From assembly GCF_041435435.1 (NCBI RefSeq), contig NZ_CP108494.1:1763501-1827500 (forward strand): 64,000 nt of DNA, read 5' to 3'. Each line of letters begins with the position of its first letter. Position 1 is the stretch's first letter. Made by a program: the position numbers and the translations under genes. Below are positions 35,603 to 45,809 of the stretch, piece after piece. The notes below the pieces were generated by a model. The model did no database searches. It was not told where the DNA came from and worked only from the letters and a program-made list of their open reading frames with translations. The DNA comes from Streptomyces sp. NBC_01241 (GTDB taxonomy: Bacteria; Actinomycetota; Actinomycetes; Streptomycetales; Streptomycetaceae).

Positions 35603-36249
35603 CAAAAATCCGTCTTGTCGTCTGCGTGAGTATCCGGGGTGTCCGGTGCGTCCGGATCGAACGACGGCACACCCTCTAGCGTCTCAGCCTCGATCGCGTC
35701 CGCCTCGGGAAGGAAGGGCGCGAGCTCCGGGAGCTCATCCAGGCCACGCAGGCCCATCCGCTCCAGAAAGTAGTTCGTCGTCCTGTACAGGATCGCACCT
35801 GTTTCGGGTTCCGCGCCCGCTTCCTCGACCAGGCCCCGCTGGAGCAGGGTCCGCATGACCCCGTCGCAGTTCACGCCGCGGACCGCGGACACCCTCGACC
35901 GGCTGACCGGCTGGCGGTACGCGACCACGGCGAGAGTCTCCAGGGCCGCCTGTGTGAGACGGGCCTGCCGGCCGTCCAGGACGAAGCCCTCGACGGCCGC
36001 CGCGTACTCCGGGCGGGTGTAGAAGCGCCAGCCGCCCGCGACCAGCCGCAAATCGAAACCGCGGTGCTGTGCGGCGTACTCGTCGGCCAGCTCGTGAAGG
36101 GCGTCGGCGACGGCCCTGCGGGGCCGCTCCAGCACCTTGGCGAGGTGCTCCTCGGTGGCGGGCTCGTCGACGACCATGAGGACGGCCTCCAGGGCGGGCT
36201 TGAGATCAAGGTCCGCGACGGGGGAACCGGTGGTGTCCTGCTGACTCAT
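35602..36249 (-). CDS. scpB: Chromosome segregation and condensation protein ScpB
   Basis: A 215-residue winged-helix protein of the SMC complex. Recognisable blocks are LKPALEAVLMVVDEPATEEH, AALETLAVVAYRQPVSRSRV and TTNYFLERMGLRGLDELPEL. It partners ScpA, whose gene overlaps its start by 4 nt (ATGA). Confidence 0.95.
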   Translation of the reverse strand: MSQQDTTGSPVADLDLKPALEAVLMVVDEPATEEHLAKVLERPRRAVADALHELADEYAAQHRGFDLRLVAGGWRFYTRPEYAAAVEGFVLDGRQARLTQAALETLAVVAYRQPVSRSRVSAVRGVNCDGVMRTLLQRGLVEEAGAEPETGAILYRTTNYFLERMGLRGLDELPELAPFLPEADAIEAETLEGVPSFDPDAPDTPDTHADDKTDF

Positions 36250-37271
36250 GCCTTCACATCCTCCTGGGCGTCCTGCGCCTCGGTCACCTCGGTGTCGAAC
36301 TCGTCCGTCACGACGGGCCCGGCCCCCTCTCCCCCGGCCCAGCGCACCAGAAGCTCGCCGAGCGCCTCGTCCTGATCGAGCGCGACGGCCTTCTCCCGGT
36401 ACAGCTCCAGCAGCGCGAGGAACCGGGCGACGACGGTGAGGGTGTCCTGGGCGTCCTCGGCGAGCATCCGGAAACTGATCTCCCCCGCCTGCCGCAGCCG
36501 CGCGACCACGATCTCGGCCTGTTCCCGCACACTGACCAGCGGTGCGTGGATGTGGTCGACGTACACCTGCGGCTCGGGCCTGGGCTGCATCGCCTTCACG
36601 GCCAGCCGGGCGAACCCCTCGGCCCCGATGCTGATGACGACCTCGGGCAGCAGCTCGGCGTAGTGCGGCTCCAGCCCCACGGTCCGGGGGAAGCGCCGCC
36701 CCTCCGACTCCAGCCGGTCGCTGAAGATGTCGGCGACGCGTTTGTACGCGCGGTACTGGAGCAGCCGGGCGAAGAGCAGGTCCCGCGCTTCGAGCAGCGC
36801 CAGATCCGCCTCGTCCTCCACCTCGGCGGCGGGCAGCAGCCGGGCGGCCTTCAGATCGAGCAGGGTCGAGGCGACGACGAGGAACTCGGTGGTCTGATCC
36901 AGGTCCCAGTCCGGCCCCATGGCGCGGATGTGCGCCATGAACTCGTCGGTGACCTTGGACAGTGCGACTTCGGTCACATCCAGCTTGTGCCGGGAGATGA
37001 GCTGCAGGAGCAGATCGAAGGGCCCCTCGAAGTTGGCCAGCCGTACGGTGAACCGCCCGTCGTCGGCGGGCTCGGGGGGCGAGGCCAAGGTTGCCGCTAC
37101 GGCGGTCTCGGCGGGCGTTACGGGCGCCTCGGGCCCGGCGGACGCGACGGATACGGCGACCACCGCCGCATCGGCCCCGCCGTCGCCGCCCCCCACCGGA
37201 GCGGCCCGGCCGCCCGGACCGCGTCCCAAGGGGCGGCGAGGGGTGCGGGCGGGCTCGTCGGTCGTCGGCAT
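36246..37271 (-). CDS. scpA: Segregation and condensation protein ScpA (kleisin)
   Basis: A 341-residue kleisin that bridges SMC heads. The conserved N-terminal motif FTVRLANFEGPFDLLLQLIS and KLDVTEVALSKVTDEFMAHI lie near residues 80-120; the C-terminal winged-helix part includes DTLTVVARFLALLELYREK. The first 75 residues are an Ala/Gly/Pro-rich extension. It is transcribed behind the RHH-like gene and parA. Confidence 0.95.
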   Translation of the reverse strand: MPTTDEPARTPRRPLGRGPGGRAAPVGGGDGGADAAVVAVSVASAGPEAPVTPAETAVAATLASPPEPADDGRFTVRLANFEGPFDLLLQLISRHKLDVTEVALSKVTDEFMAHIRAMGPDWDLDQTTEFLVVASTLLDLKAARLLPAAEVEDEADLALLEARDLLFARLLQYRAYKRVADIFSDRLESEGRRFPRTVGLEPHYAELLPEVVISIGAEGFARLAVKAMQPRPEPQVYVDHIHAPLVSVREQAEIVVARLRQAGEISFRMLAEDAQDTLTVVARFLALLELYREKAVALDQDEALGELLVRWAGGEGAGPVVTDEFDTEVTEAQDAQEDVKA

Positions 37272-37356
37272 GAGGGTCCAGGGACGGCGGGATACGGGCG
37301 GCGGGCGTACGAGAAGGCCCGGACGCGCTCCGGGCAGGCTACCGGCGCCCCACCGG

Positions 37357-37998
37357 TCAGCGGCCGCGCAGCCGCCGTACGAGGATGCTCGCGTCGCCCC
37401 GCGACTCCAGGTCCGCGAGAACCACCGCGACCGCCTCGCGGACGATCCGCCCGCGGTCGACCGCGAGCCCGTGCTCCCCGCGCAGCACCAGACGGGCGTG
37501 TTCGAGGTCCATCAGTTCCTCGGCCGAGACGTAGACGGTGATCTTCTCGTCGTGCCGCTCCCGGCCGCTGGGCCGCCGGTTCGCCCCGCGTCCGCCTCCG
37601 CGCCTGCGCTGCTGCTGAACGGCGGGGGCGGGAACCGCCTCCTGGGCCGACGACTGCGCGGACGCCGATGTGGCGGGCTGAGTGGCCGGCCGCTGGGCCG
37701 ACGGGGACTGCTGGGGCCTGCGTCCCGGCTGCGCCGCCACCGCGCCCCGGCCGCCGTCACCGCCGCGGCTGCGTGATTCCCCCGCGTCGGCATCCGCCGC
37801 GGAGTGCTCCTCCCGAGCCGCGGTCTCCGCCGCCCCGGACCCGTCGGCTGCGGGATCGCTCTCCCCGGCCGGACCGGGCACCCGGGCGTCGCCGTTCGCC
37901 TTGCGCCGCCGGTCCGCCGGGGACGACGCCTGCAGGCCCATCCCCCCCGTGGTACGGAACAGTTCGTCGGCCCCGGGCAGACTCACTCGGCGTGACAC
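37357..37998 (-). CDS. Disordered protein with C-terminal RHH-like domain, ParA partner candidate
   Basis: A 213-residue protein. Residues 1-145 are Ala/Pro/Gly/Arg-rich and disordered. The last 65 residues are ordered: EKITVYVSAEELMDLEHARL, then DRGRIVREAVAVVLADLESR. A beta strand followed by two helices is the plan of ribbon-helix-helix DNA-binding proteins, which often act with ParA ATPases. Its start overlaps the parA stop by 16 nt, supporting a functional pair. The RHH assignment is my inference. Confidence 0.7.
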   Translation of the reverse strand: MSRRVSLPGADELFRTTGGMGLQASSPADRRRKANGDARVPGPAGESDPAADGSGAAETAAREEHSAADADAGESRSRGGDGGRGAVAAQPGRRPQQSPSAQRPATQPATSASAQSSAQEAVPAPAVQQQRRRGGGRGANRRPSGRERHDEKITVYVSAEELMDLEHARLVLRGEHGLAVDRGRIVREAVAVVLADLESRGDASILVRRLRGR

Positions 37999-39143
37999 CG
38001 GGCGAGCACCTCCCTGGCGAGCTGGCGGTAGGCGGCGGCACCGACCGAGTTGGAGGCGTACGTGGTGATGGGCTCACCGGCGACCGTGGTCTCCGGAAAG
38101 CGCACGGTGCGCCCGATGACCGTGTGGTAGACGTGATCGTCGAAGGCCTCGACGACGCGCGCGAGGACCTCGCGGCTGTGCACCGTACGGGAGTCGTACA
38201 TCGTGGCGAGGATGCCGTCGAGCTCCAGATCCGGGTTGAGCCGCTCCTGGACCTTCTCGATCGTCTCGGTGAGCAGTGCCACGCCTCGCAGCGCGAAGAA
38301 CTCGCACTCGAGCGGCACTATGACCTTGTGGGCGGCCGTCAGGGCGTTCACGGTGAGCAGGCCCAGCGAGGGCTGGCAGTCGATGACGATGTAGTCGTAG
38401 TCGGCCATCAGCGGCTTCAGGGCACGCTGCAGCGTGGACTCCCGGGCCACCTCGCTCACCAACTGCACCTCGGCAGCCGACAGGTCGATATTGCTGGGCA
38501 GCAGGTCCATGTTCGGGACCGCGGTCTTCAGCAGGACCTCGTCGGCCGACATGCCCCGCTCCATGAGCAGGTTGTAGACCGTGAGGTCGAGCTCCATCGG
38601 GTTGACGCCGAGCCCGACCGACAGGGCTCCCTGCGGGTCGAAGTCGACGAGCAGGACACGGCGCCCGTACTCCGCGAGCGCGGCACCCAGGTTGATGGTC
38701 GACGTGGTCTTGCCCACGCCGCCCTTCTGGTTGCACATCGCGATGATCTTCGCGGGACCGTGGTCGGTCAGCGGTCCCGGGATCGGGAAGTAGGGCAGGG
38801 GCCGACCGGTCGGGCCGATCCGCTCGCGGCGCTGGCGGGCAGCGTCGGGCGCGAGGGTGGCCGCGTACTCCGGATCGGGCTCGTACTCGGCGTCGGGGTC
38901 GTAGAAGTGCCCCTGGGGCACCTCGTCGAAGTCGGCGAAGTGGGCGGTCTCTCGGCCACTCTCGTTGCCGGCCATGGCGTTCACGTGTAGGCCGTCCATC
39001 ATCTGGGGGGCTGTCGTCATGTGCTGATTGGTGGCGAAGGTGCGGACAGCGACGGAGCCGACAGCCTCCAGCCCGTGCGGGCTCCGGCCCCGTGCAGGCA
39101 TCCCTGATTGAACACCCCCGGGAGTAATTGTCGACTCATTCAC
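37983..39143 (-). CDS. parA: ParA-family ATPase
   Basis: A 386-residue MinD/ParA-type ATPase distinct from the origin-proximal parAB. The deviant Walker A is NQKGGVGKTTSTINLG near residue 140, with VDFDPQGALS and YIVIDCQPSLG following. The first 125 residues are an acidic, poorly ordered extension. GTG 39143 follows a perfect AAGGAGG (11-base spacing). No parB is adjacent; the overlapping RHH-like gene may be its DNA-binding partner. It heads a run into scpA and scpB, suggesting a chromosome-organisation transcription unit. Confidence 0.93.
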   Translation of the reverse strand: MNESTITPGGVQSGMPARGRSPHGLEAVGSVAVRTFATNQHMTTAPQMMDGLHVNAMAGNESGRETAHFADFDEVPQGHFYDPDAEYEPDPEYAATLAPDAARQRRERIGPTGRPLPYFPIPGPLTDHGPAKIIAMCNQKGGVGKTTSTINLGAALAEYGRRVLLVDFDPQGALSVGLGVNPMELDLTVYNLLMERGMSADEVLLKTAVPNMDLLPSNIDLSAAEVQLVSEVARESTLQRALKPLMADYDYIVIDCQPSLGLLTVNALTAAHKVIVPLECEFFALRGVALLTETIEKVQERLNPDLELDGILATMYDSRTVHSREVLARVVEAFDDHVYHTVIGRTVRFPETTVAGEPITTYASNSVGAAAYRQLAREVLARCHAE

Positions 39144-39470
39144 AAGTCGTCTTACCTCCTTGGACGTGACCAGGAAACTTATCGATAGGTCAGCGTGGCA
39201 CCATGCCGACGATTGGCGACTCTATGGCGTGTCACCGCTCCACAGCAACACAATCCACCGGACCCGGCCCGATGTGTCGGCAATCGAACACCTCCCTGTC
39301 AAGGGCACGCAGCCACCCGGGCGCACTTTTAAAGAGTGCACGAATCGGCTAAAGGGTTACGTTCGAGACGAGTTGAACGAGGGCCGCGCAGGGGCCCGAC
39401 ACGCGTCCGGCCGGACCTTGCTGGGCAAGGTCCGGCCGGACGCGTGAGGTTGACGGGAAGTGTTGACCCC
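39144..39470. other. parA promoter region and ald terminator
   Basis: 327 bp, AT-richer than average near the parA side, holding the ribosome site of parA and presumably its promoter. The ald side contains a strong hairpin. No gene is convincing. Confidence 0.5.
39402..39444 (-). terminator. Terminator of ald
   Basis: A perfect 19-bp stem (39402-39420 with 39426-39444) and a 5-nt loop, 27 bp beyond the ald stop codon. Confidence 0.9.
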
Positions 39471-40595
39471 TCAGCCGAGAAGCGAGCTCAGCTCGACGTG
39501 CTCCAGGCCGTGCGCCTCGGCCACCTCGCGGTAAACGACCTGCCCGTCATGGGTGTTGAGACCCTTGGCGAGTGCGGCGTCACGGCGCAGCGCCTCGGCC
39601 CAGCCGCGGTTGGCGAGCTCCACGATGTACGGCAGCGTGGCGTTGGTGAGGGCGTACGTGGAGGTATTCGGCACCGCGCCCGGCATGTTCGCGACGCAGT
39701 AGAAGACCGAGTTGTGGACCATGAAGGTCGGCTCGGCGTGCGTCGTCGGGTGGGAGTCCTCGAAGCAGCCGCCCTGATCGATCGCAATGTCGACAAGTAC
39801 ACTTCCGGGCTTCATCCTGGCGACGAGCTCGTTGGTGACCAGCTTCGGGGCCTTCGCGCCGGGGATCAGCACGGCGCCGATGACGAGGTCGGCCTCGACA
39901 ACGGCCTTCTCCAGCTCGAAAGCGTTGGAGACGACGGTCTTGACCTTGGTGCCGAAGACCTTGTCGGCCTCGCGCAGCTTATTGATGTCCTTGTCGAGCA
40001 GCGTGACGTGGAAGCCGAGACCGACGGCGATCTGCGTGGCGTTCCAGCCGGAGACACCGCCGCCGATGACGACGGCCTCACCGGGGGCCGTGCCCGGGAC
40101 GCCGCCCGGCAGCACGCCACGGCCGCCGACCGAGCGCATCAGGTGGTAGGCGCCGACCTGCGGGGCCAGCCGGCCCGCGACCTCGGACATCGGGGCGAGC
40201 AGCGGCAGCGCGCGGCTCGCGGTCTCGACCGTCTCGTACGCGATGGCCGTGGTGCCCGACTCCAGCAGCGCGTCCGTGCACTCGCGGGAGGCGGCGAGGT
40301 GCAGGTAGGTGAAGAGCGTCTGGTCCTTGCGCAGGCGGTGGTACTCCTCGGCAACCGGCTCCTTGACCTTGAGCAGCAGGTCGGCGGTGGCCCAGACCTC
40401 GTCGGCGGTGGGGAGGATCTGCGCCCCGGCGGCGATGTACTCCTCGTCCGTGATCGAGGAGCCGGCCCCGGCGCTCTCCTCGACGACGACCTGGTGGCCG
40501 TGACGTACGAGCTCGTTCACACCGGCGGGCGTGATCGCCACGCGGAACTCGTTGTTCTTGACTTCGCGGGGGATGCCGACCTTCACGTCGATCAC
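39471..40595 (-). CDS. ald: Alanine dehydrogenase
   Basis: A 374-residue NAD-dependent L-alanine dehydrogenase (alanine to pyruvate plus ammonia). [20 protein letters not shown] and [14 protein letters not shown] (substrate Lys), YLHLAAS (catalytic His), [20 protein letters not shown] (NAD site) and [15 protein letters not shown] (catalytic Asp) are all present. Normal family length. GTG 40595 has AAGGA very close upstream; a second GTG three codons later is an alternative start. Confidence 0.96.
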   Translation of the reverse strand: MIDVKVGIPREVKNNEFRVAITPAGVNELVRHGHQVVVEESAGAGSSITDEEYIAAGAQILPTADEVWATADLLLKVKEPVAEEYHRLRKDQTLFTYLHLAASRECTDALLESGTTAIAYETVETASRALPLLAPMSEVAGRLAPQVGAYHLMRSVGGRGVLPGGVPGTAPGEAVVIGGGVSGWNATQIAVGLGFHVTLLDKDINKLREADKVFGTKVKTVVSNAFELEKAVVEADLVIGAVLIPGAKAPKLVTNELVARMKPGSVLVDIAIDQGGCFEDSHPTTHAEPTFMVHNSVFYCVANMPGAVPNTSTYALTNATLPYIVELANRGWAEALRRDAALAKGLNTHDGQVVYREVAEAHGLEHVELSSLLG

Positions 40596-40729
40596 GGTCC
40601 TTGGCTCAGAGGGTTACCCGGACATAGCTCTACATACCCGGGTAGACACAGCGTAAATGGAGACACCGCGAACGAACGCGGTAGAGCCAGTCTAATGAAG
40701 GGGTTCCCGCTGTCTAGCCTTACAAAGCA

Positions 40730-42793
40730 TTAATTTTCACTCACCGCACTACGGATTTCGTAGGCTGCACCCTTCTCGCCAAGCAATCTGTCGGCAAGAC
40801 CGCGGTGCAGCCGGGCCGCAGCCGGGTCGCCGAGCCGGTCGAACGTGTCGGCCAGCCGCAGTTCCAGCGCCGCCTGCAGCCGCACGTCCCCCGCCTGCCC
40901 GGCCCAGTGAACGGCCTCCTGGCAGGTGCGCAGCGACTCGCGCGGCCGGCCCGCGTACTCCTGCACCCGGGCCGCCTCGCTCAGCGCCCGCGCCTGGGCC
41001 GGCACATCACCGAGCCTGCGGTACCCGGCCGCGGCGGCCCGCCAGTTCCGCAGCGCCTCGCCGTACCGCCCCGCGTAGGTGTGGACGGCACCGAGCCGCC
41101 CGTACAGCCGCGCCTCGTCGGCCCGCTCGCCCTGGGTGAGCCGCTGCGCCAGCGCCCGGCCGTACCAGTCGGAGGCCCGCTGGAAGTCCCCCAGCTCGGC
41201 GTAGGCGCCACCCACGGATTCCATCGCGCGGCCGATGGCGTACGGATCCTTCGCGGCCCGTCCGGCGTCCAGCGCGGCCCGGTAGCGGGTCAGCGCCTCC
41301 CGCGTACGGCCGGTCCTCGCGTCGAGGTCCGCGAGGTTGAGCAGCGCGGCGGCCTGCTCGCGCGGCAGGTCGCGCCGCTCGGCGACGGCCAGGACCAGGC
41401 CGTGCAGTCCGTACAGCTCGGGCGCGGCGGCCTCGGTGCCCTGGTGCACGGCCAGCGCCCGCACCAGCGCGGCCACCAACCGCCTTGCCAGGGTGTCGAG
41501 TTCGCCGTCCTCAACAGCGATCCGGGCCGAGGCGAGCAGGGCGGGCCGACGGCTCCGCAGCCATGCGGCGGCCGCATCGGGGCCGGGGAAGCGCAGCGAG
41601 CGCGGCAGCCCGGCGAGCTTGCGGCGGGCCGCGGAACCCTCGGGTTCGGTGACCGCCCGGCAGGACTGCAGCAGCCGTACGGTCCGCTCCAGCATCCGGG
41701 CCCTGGCAAGTTGATTCTCCGCCGGCCGGTCCATGGTCTCCAGCAGCGCCCGCAGCAGCGGGGCGAGGCAGCCGGGCACCTCGTACTGCGGCTCGTCCGC
41801 CCCATCGCTGCGCAGCAGCCCCAGTGCCACGAAGTCGTCGAGCGTCGTCCGGGCCGCGGAGACGGAGCAGCCGGCCAGCGCGGAGGCGGTGTGGGCGTCG
41901 GCGAGCCCGGCGGGGGCGAGGGCGAGCAGGCGCAGTATCCGTGCGGCGGCCGGCGGCAGGGAGTCGTGGACGAGGCGGAAGGCACGGGCCAGCGGGCGGG
42001 CGCCGGTGGACTGCTCCGGGTCGTCCGGGAGCTCGCGCAGCTGTTTGGTGACGTCGGCGACGGACGCCATGGGGTGCGTGGCGAGCCAGCCGCCGGCCAG
42101 CACGAGGGCGGCCGGCAGTCCGCCGCATTCCTCGGCGAGGGTTTCGGCGGTCCGTGGGTCGACGGTGATCCTGACCTGGCCGATGAGGCGGGCGAGCAGC
42201 CGGACGGCGGAGCCCGCGTCCAGCCCGCCGATGGTGCAGGGGCGGACGTCCGGGATTCCGGTCAGCGGGCCCTCGGAGGTGGCGACGACCAGGCAGTCGG
42301 GGTTGTCCGGCAGCAGCGGGTCGACCTGTTCCGCGTCCACGGCACCGTCGAGGAGGAGCAGGGCACTGCGCCCGGCGAGCGCCTCGCGGACCAGCTGGGA
42401 GAGTTCGTCCCCGTCGGCGCCGGGCGGGCCCGTGATGCCCAGCTGGTCGAGCAGCTCCCGGGCGGTGCGCTCGGTGGGAACCGGCGTGCCGCCGAGTTCG
42501 GTGAGCCGGGCCCGGAACAGACCGTCGGGGTGGTCGCCGGTGGAGAGCAGTCGGCGGGTGAGCTCGCCGGCGAGTGCGGTGCGTCCGGAGCCGGGACGTC
42601 CGGCGATCAGCAGGACCCGGGCGCGGGCGGCCTTGCGACCGGCCAGGGTGTCCAGTCCGGCCCGCTCGATGTCGGCGCGCAGCGCCTTCATCTCGCGTTC
42701 GCGGCCGAAGAATTGGGGTGGTGCGGCGCCGGACGGCTCCTCGGTTCCCGCCGCCTTGGCCGGGCCGCTGGTGTCCACCGCCTGATCCGTCAC
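40730..42793 (-). CDS. STAND (NB-ARC-like) ATPase with TPR repeats
   Basis: A 687-residue signalling ATPase. It contains PQFFGREREMKALRADIER, a P-loop IAGRPGSGRTALAGEL near residue 60 (R-T in place of K-T), a Walker B ALLLLDGAVDAEQ and a helical winged region. From about residue 440 come TPR repeats (ALLNLADLDARTGRTREALT, AYAELGDFQRASDWYGRAL). There is no output domain such as HTH, so it probably acts by protein contact. GTG 42793 has GGAG eight bases upstream. It sits between ald and a Nudix gene with no obvious link. Confidence 0.85.
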   Translation of the reverse strand: MTDQAVDTSGPAKAAGTEEPSGAAPPQFFGREREMKALRADIERAGLDTLAGRKAARARVLLIAGRPGSGRTALAGELTRRLLSTGDHPDGLFRARLTELGGTPVPTERTARELLDQLGITGPPGADGDELSQLVREALAGRSALLLLDGAVDAEQVDPLLPDNPDCLVVATSEGPLTGIPDVRPCTIGGLDAGSAVRLLARLIGQVRITVDPRTAETLAEECGGLPAALVLAGGWLATHPMASVADVTKQLRELPDDPEQSTGARPLARAFRLVHDSLPPAAARILRLLALAPAGLADAHTASALAGCSVSAARTTLDDFVALGLLRSDGADEPQYEVPGCLAPLLRALLETMDRPAENQLARARMLERTVRLLQSCRAVTEPEGSAARRKLAGLPRSLRFPGPDAAAAWLRSRRPALLASARIAVEDGELDTLARRLVAALVRALAVHQGTEAAAPELYGLHGLVLAVAERRDLPREQAAALLNLADLDARTGRTREALTRYRAALDAGRAAKDPYAIGRAMESVGGAYAELGDFQRASDWYGRALAQRLTQGERADEARLYGRLGAVHTYAGRYGEALRNWRAAAAGYRRLGDVPAQARALSEAARVQEYAGRPRESLRTCQEAVHWAGQAGDVRLQAALELRLADTFDRLGDPAAARLHRGLADRLLGEKGAAYEIRSAVSEN

Positions 42794-42900
42794 GGGCCAC
42801 GCTCCACTTCGCTGCACGCGTTGCCCGCCGGGACTCCGGTCAGGGCATTCCGAGCGTAGTTCAGGCGAGTGGACCAATTCCGTGGAGCGGGGCGCAGAGG

Positions 42901-42937
42901 TCCCCCGATCGGATCAGCATCTTTTCCGATCGGGGGA
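42901..42937 (-). terminator. Terminator of Nudix gene
   Basis: A perfect 13-bp stem (42901-42913 with 42925-42937) with an 11-nt loop, 80 bp beyond the Nudix stop. Confidence 0.8.
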
Positions 42938-43016
42938 CTCGGGTGAACCGTTCAGCGGCCGGCCCTCGGACCGCCGGACGGCGCACGGCCCTTACGAGCC
43001 GTCGGGCAACGCACCG

Positions 43017-43643
43017 TCAGACCCCGAACGGTCGGGCGGGCCACGGCGCCTCGGCCGGACGCAGCGAGTCGATCCCGTCACCGGCGAGCGCCGCCGCGAG
43101 CGAAAGGACGCCCACGACGAGGCAGCTGTTGTGCAGGTCCCCGGCGAGCACCCCCCGTACCAGCTCCTGGAGCGGCACCCGGGCCAGCTCCATGTCGGAC
43201 TCCTCCTCGGAGACCAGGTAACGCTCGCAGTCGGCCTCGGAGAGCTGCCGGGCCAGGAAGATCCGTACGGCTTCGTCGCAGCCGCCGGGGGTGGTGTAGA
43301 CGTCGGTCAGCACCCGCCAGTCCTCGGCCTTGGCGTACGCCTCCTCGTAGAGCTCGCGCTGGGCCGCGTGCAGCGGGTTCTCACCGGGGATGTCGAGCAG
43401 TCCGGCCGGGATCTCCCAGAGCTTGTGGCGCACCGGGTGGCGGTACTGCCGCAGGACGAGGACCCGGTTCTCCTCGTCGAGCGCGAGCACGGCGACCGAA
43501 CCCGGGTGGACCTGGTAGTCGCGGCGTACGACCGTGCCGTCGGGCATCACCACGTCATCGGTGCGGACGCTGGTCTTGTTGCCGGTGAAGGGCGTCTTGG
43601 TCGCGGTGACCTGCCACTCCTCGGGCGTGTCCTGGAAACCCAT
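43017..43643 (-). CDS. Nudix hydrolase, ADP-ribose pyrophosphatase-like
   Basis: A 208-residue Nudix enzyme. The family block EIPAGLLDIPGENPLHAAQR-ELYEEAYAKAEDW aligns with ADP-sugar pyrophosphatases; the Nudix-box glycine after E-E-x is Tyr here, but the metal-binding Glu residues of R-E-x-x-E-E remain. YTTPGGCDEAVRIFLAR follows. ATG 43643 has GGGAGGA upstream. It is on the same strand as pyrG, 87 bp downstream of its stop. Confidence 0.88.
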   Translation of the reverse strand: MGFQDTPEEWQVTATKTPFTGNKTSVRTDDVVMPDGTVVRRDYQVHPGSVAVLALDEENRVLVLRQYRHPVRHKLWEIPAGLLDIPGENPLHAAQRELYEEAYAKAEDWRVLTDVYTTPGGCDEAVRIFLARQLSEADCERYLVSEEESDMELARVPLQELVRGVLAGDLHNSCLVVGVLSLAAALAGDGIDSLRPAEAPWPARPFGV

Positions 43644-43730
43644 CTCGTCCTCCCACAAAAACCGGAACCGGGGCACGCATCCTCGATGGATCCGTACCCC
43701 GGTCAACGTTAGTGCCTGTGCACCGCCGGA

Positions 43731-45416
43731 CTACTTGCCCGACGCGGCACCCTGCTGTGAGTCGGCCCCGGCGCCCGTCTTGCGCGCGACGGCCGCCTTC
43801 ACCAGGCCCGCGAAGAGCGGGTGCGGGCGGGTCGGGCGGGAGCGGAGCTCCGGGTGCGCCTGGGTGGCGACCAGGTAGGGGTGGATCTCGCGCGGGTACT
43901 CGACGTACTCGACGAGCTTGTTGTCCGGGGAAGTGCCGGAGAAGACCAGACCGGCCTTCTTCTCCAGCTCGGCACGGTAGGCGTTGTTGACCTCGTAGCG
44001 GTGGCGGTGGCGCTCCTCCACGTACGGCTGGTCGTCGTACGCCTCACGGACCAGCGAGCCCTCGGCGAGCTTCGCCGGGTACAGGCCGAGCCGCATGGTG
44101 CCGCCCAGGTCGCCCGCGCCCTCGACGTACGCCAGCTGCTCCTCCATCGTCGAGATGACGGGGTGCGAGGTGGCGGCGTCGAACTCGGTGGAGTTGGCAT
44201 CGGGGATCTCGGCGAGGTTGCGCGCCGCCTCGATCACGATGCACTGCAGGCCGAGGCAGAGGCCGAGCAGCGGAACCTTGTTCTCGCGGGCGTACTGGAT
44301 GGCGCCGATCTTGCCGTTGACCCCGCGGTCGCCGAAGCCGCCGGGGACGCAGATCGCGTCGACGTCGGAAAGCTGCTTCGCGGCACCGGCCGGGGTCTTG
44401 CAGTCGTCGGAGGCGACCCACTTGACCTTGACGCGGGCCTTGTTCGCGAAACCGCCGGCCCGGATGGCCTCGGTGACCGAGAGGTAGGCGTCGGGCAGGT
44501 CGATGTACTTGCCGACGAGCGCGACGGTGATCTCGTGGTCGGGGTTGTGGACGCGGTCCAGCAGGTCGTCCCACGTGGTCCAGTCGACGTCACGGAACGG
44601 CAGGTCGAGCTTGCGCACGACGTACGCGTCCAGGCCCTCGGTGTGCAGCACCTTGGGGATGTCGTAGATCGACTTGGCGTCCACGCAGGCCACCACGGCG
44701 GCCTCGTCGACGTCGCACATCAGCGAGATCTTGCGCTTGATGGCGGTCGGTACGTCACGGTCGGCGCGCAGCACGATGGCGTCGGGCTGGATGCCGATGT
44801 TGCGCAGCGCGGCGACGGAGTGCTGGGTCGGCTTGGTCTTGAGCTCGCCGGACGGGCCGATGTAGGGCAGCAGCGAGATGTGCACGACGAAGACGTTGTC
44901 CCGGCCGACCTCGTGGCGGACCTGGCGGACGGTCTCCAGGAACGGCAGCGACTCGATGTCACCGACCGTGCCGCCGACCTCGGTGATGACGACATCGACG
45001 TCGTCGGTCGCCATGCGGCGGATGCGGTGCTTGATCTCGTTGGTGATGTGCGGAATGACCTGCACGGTGTCACCGAGGTACTCGCCGCGCCGCTCCTTGG
45101 CGATCACCTGCGAGTAGACCTGGCCGGTGGTGACGTTGGCGGAGCCGTCGAGGTCGACGTCGAGGAAACGCTCGTAGTGGCCGATGTCCAGGTCGGTCTC
45201 GGCGCCGTCGTTGGTGACGAACACCTCACCGTGCTGGAAGGGGTTCATCGTGCCCGGGTCGACGTTCAGATACGGGTCGAGCTTCTGCATGGTGACCCGG
45301 AGGCCGCGCGCCTTGAGCAGGGCACCGAGGCTGGAGGCAGTCAGACCCTTGCCGAGGGAAGAGGCGACACCCCCGGTGACGAAGATGTGCTTGGTCGTCG
45401 TGGATGTGGGCTGCAT
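43731..45416 (-). CDS. pyrG: CTP synthase
   Basis: A 561-residue enzyme making CTP from UTP, ATP and glutamine. The synthase domain begins [20 protein letters not shown] and has VEGPDI-type sites such as [17 protein letters not shown]. The class I amidotransferase domain has the nucleophile in [18 protein letters not shown] and the C-terminal His-Pro-Glu of AQAHPEL. ATG 45416 is chosen; an in-frame TTG lies two codons upstream. Confidence 0.97.
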   Translation of the reverse strand: MQPTSTTTKHIFVTGGVASSLGKGLTASSLGALLKARGLRVTMQKLDPYLNVDPGTMNPFQHGEVFVTNDGAETDLDIGHYERFLDVDLDGSANVTTGQVYSQVIAKERRGEYLGDTVQVIPHITNEIKHRIRRMATDDVDVVITEVGGTVGDIESLPFLETVRQVRHEVGRDNVFVVHISLLPYIGPSGELKTKPTQHSVAALRNIGIQPDAIVLRADRDVPTAIKRKISLMCDVDEAAVVACVDAKSIYDIPKVLHTEGLDAYVVRKLDLPFRDVDWTTWDDLLDRVHNPDHEITVALVGKYIDLPDAYLSVTEAIRAGGFANKARVKVKWVASDDCKTPAGAAKQLSDVDAICVPGGFGDRGVNGKIGAIQYARENKVPLLGLCLGLQCIVIEAARNLAEIPDANSTEFDAATSHPVISTMEEQLAYVEGAGDLGGTMRLGLYPAKLAEGSLVREAYDDQPYVEERHRHRYEVNNAYRAELEKKAGLVFSGTSPDNKLVEYVEYPREIHPYLVATQAHPELRSRPTRPHPLFAGLVKAAVARKTGAGADSQQGAASGK

Positions 45417-45809
45417 AGCCAAAGGGGGCTCCCGTGGTCGCGATCGTGAGGTGCGTACCGGCGTTGCCGTCCGGAGATTTCCGGAGGTGCCGTCGCTGCG
45501 GTTCGGGGGCCTCGTCTGCTGTTGCGGACGACCACCGGTCCACGGGCTACCAGGGTATCAGCGACAAAGGGGGCCTGCTTCCGGCCACGCCCCGCACCAC
45601 CACCCCACGTGATCACCGCGGGCCCCTCACGCCACACCCGTTCGGCTCAGGCTCATCGATGAGCGTTACCGAGACAGTCGCGCAGATCATTCCGGTGCGT
45701 CGTATCCTGCTCGGACACTCGCTCCGGGCGAGGTACCGAGCTCGCAGGTTCCCCCACAACAACCCCTTGCGACGACCTCTTGACCCGCAGTAATGCCCTA
45801 CGGGGCGAC
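45417..45809. other. Intergenic region between divergent pyrG and GH15 genes
   Basis: 393 bp that must contain both promoters. I see no gene and no clear operator. The true start of the GH15 gene could shift its right boundary by up to 30 bp. Confidence 0.45.
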
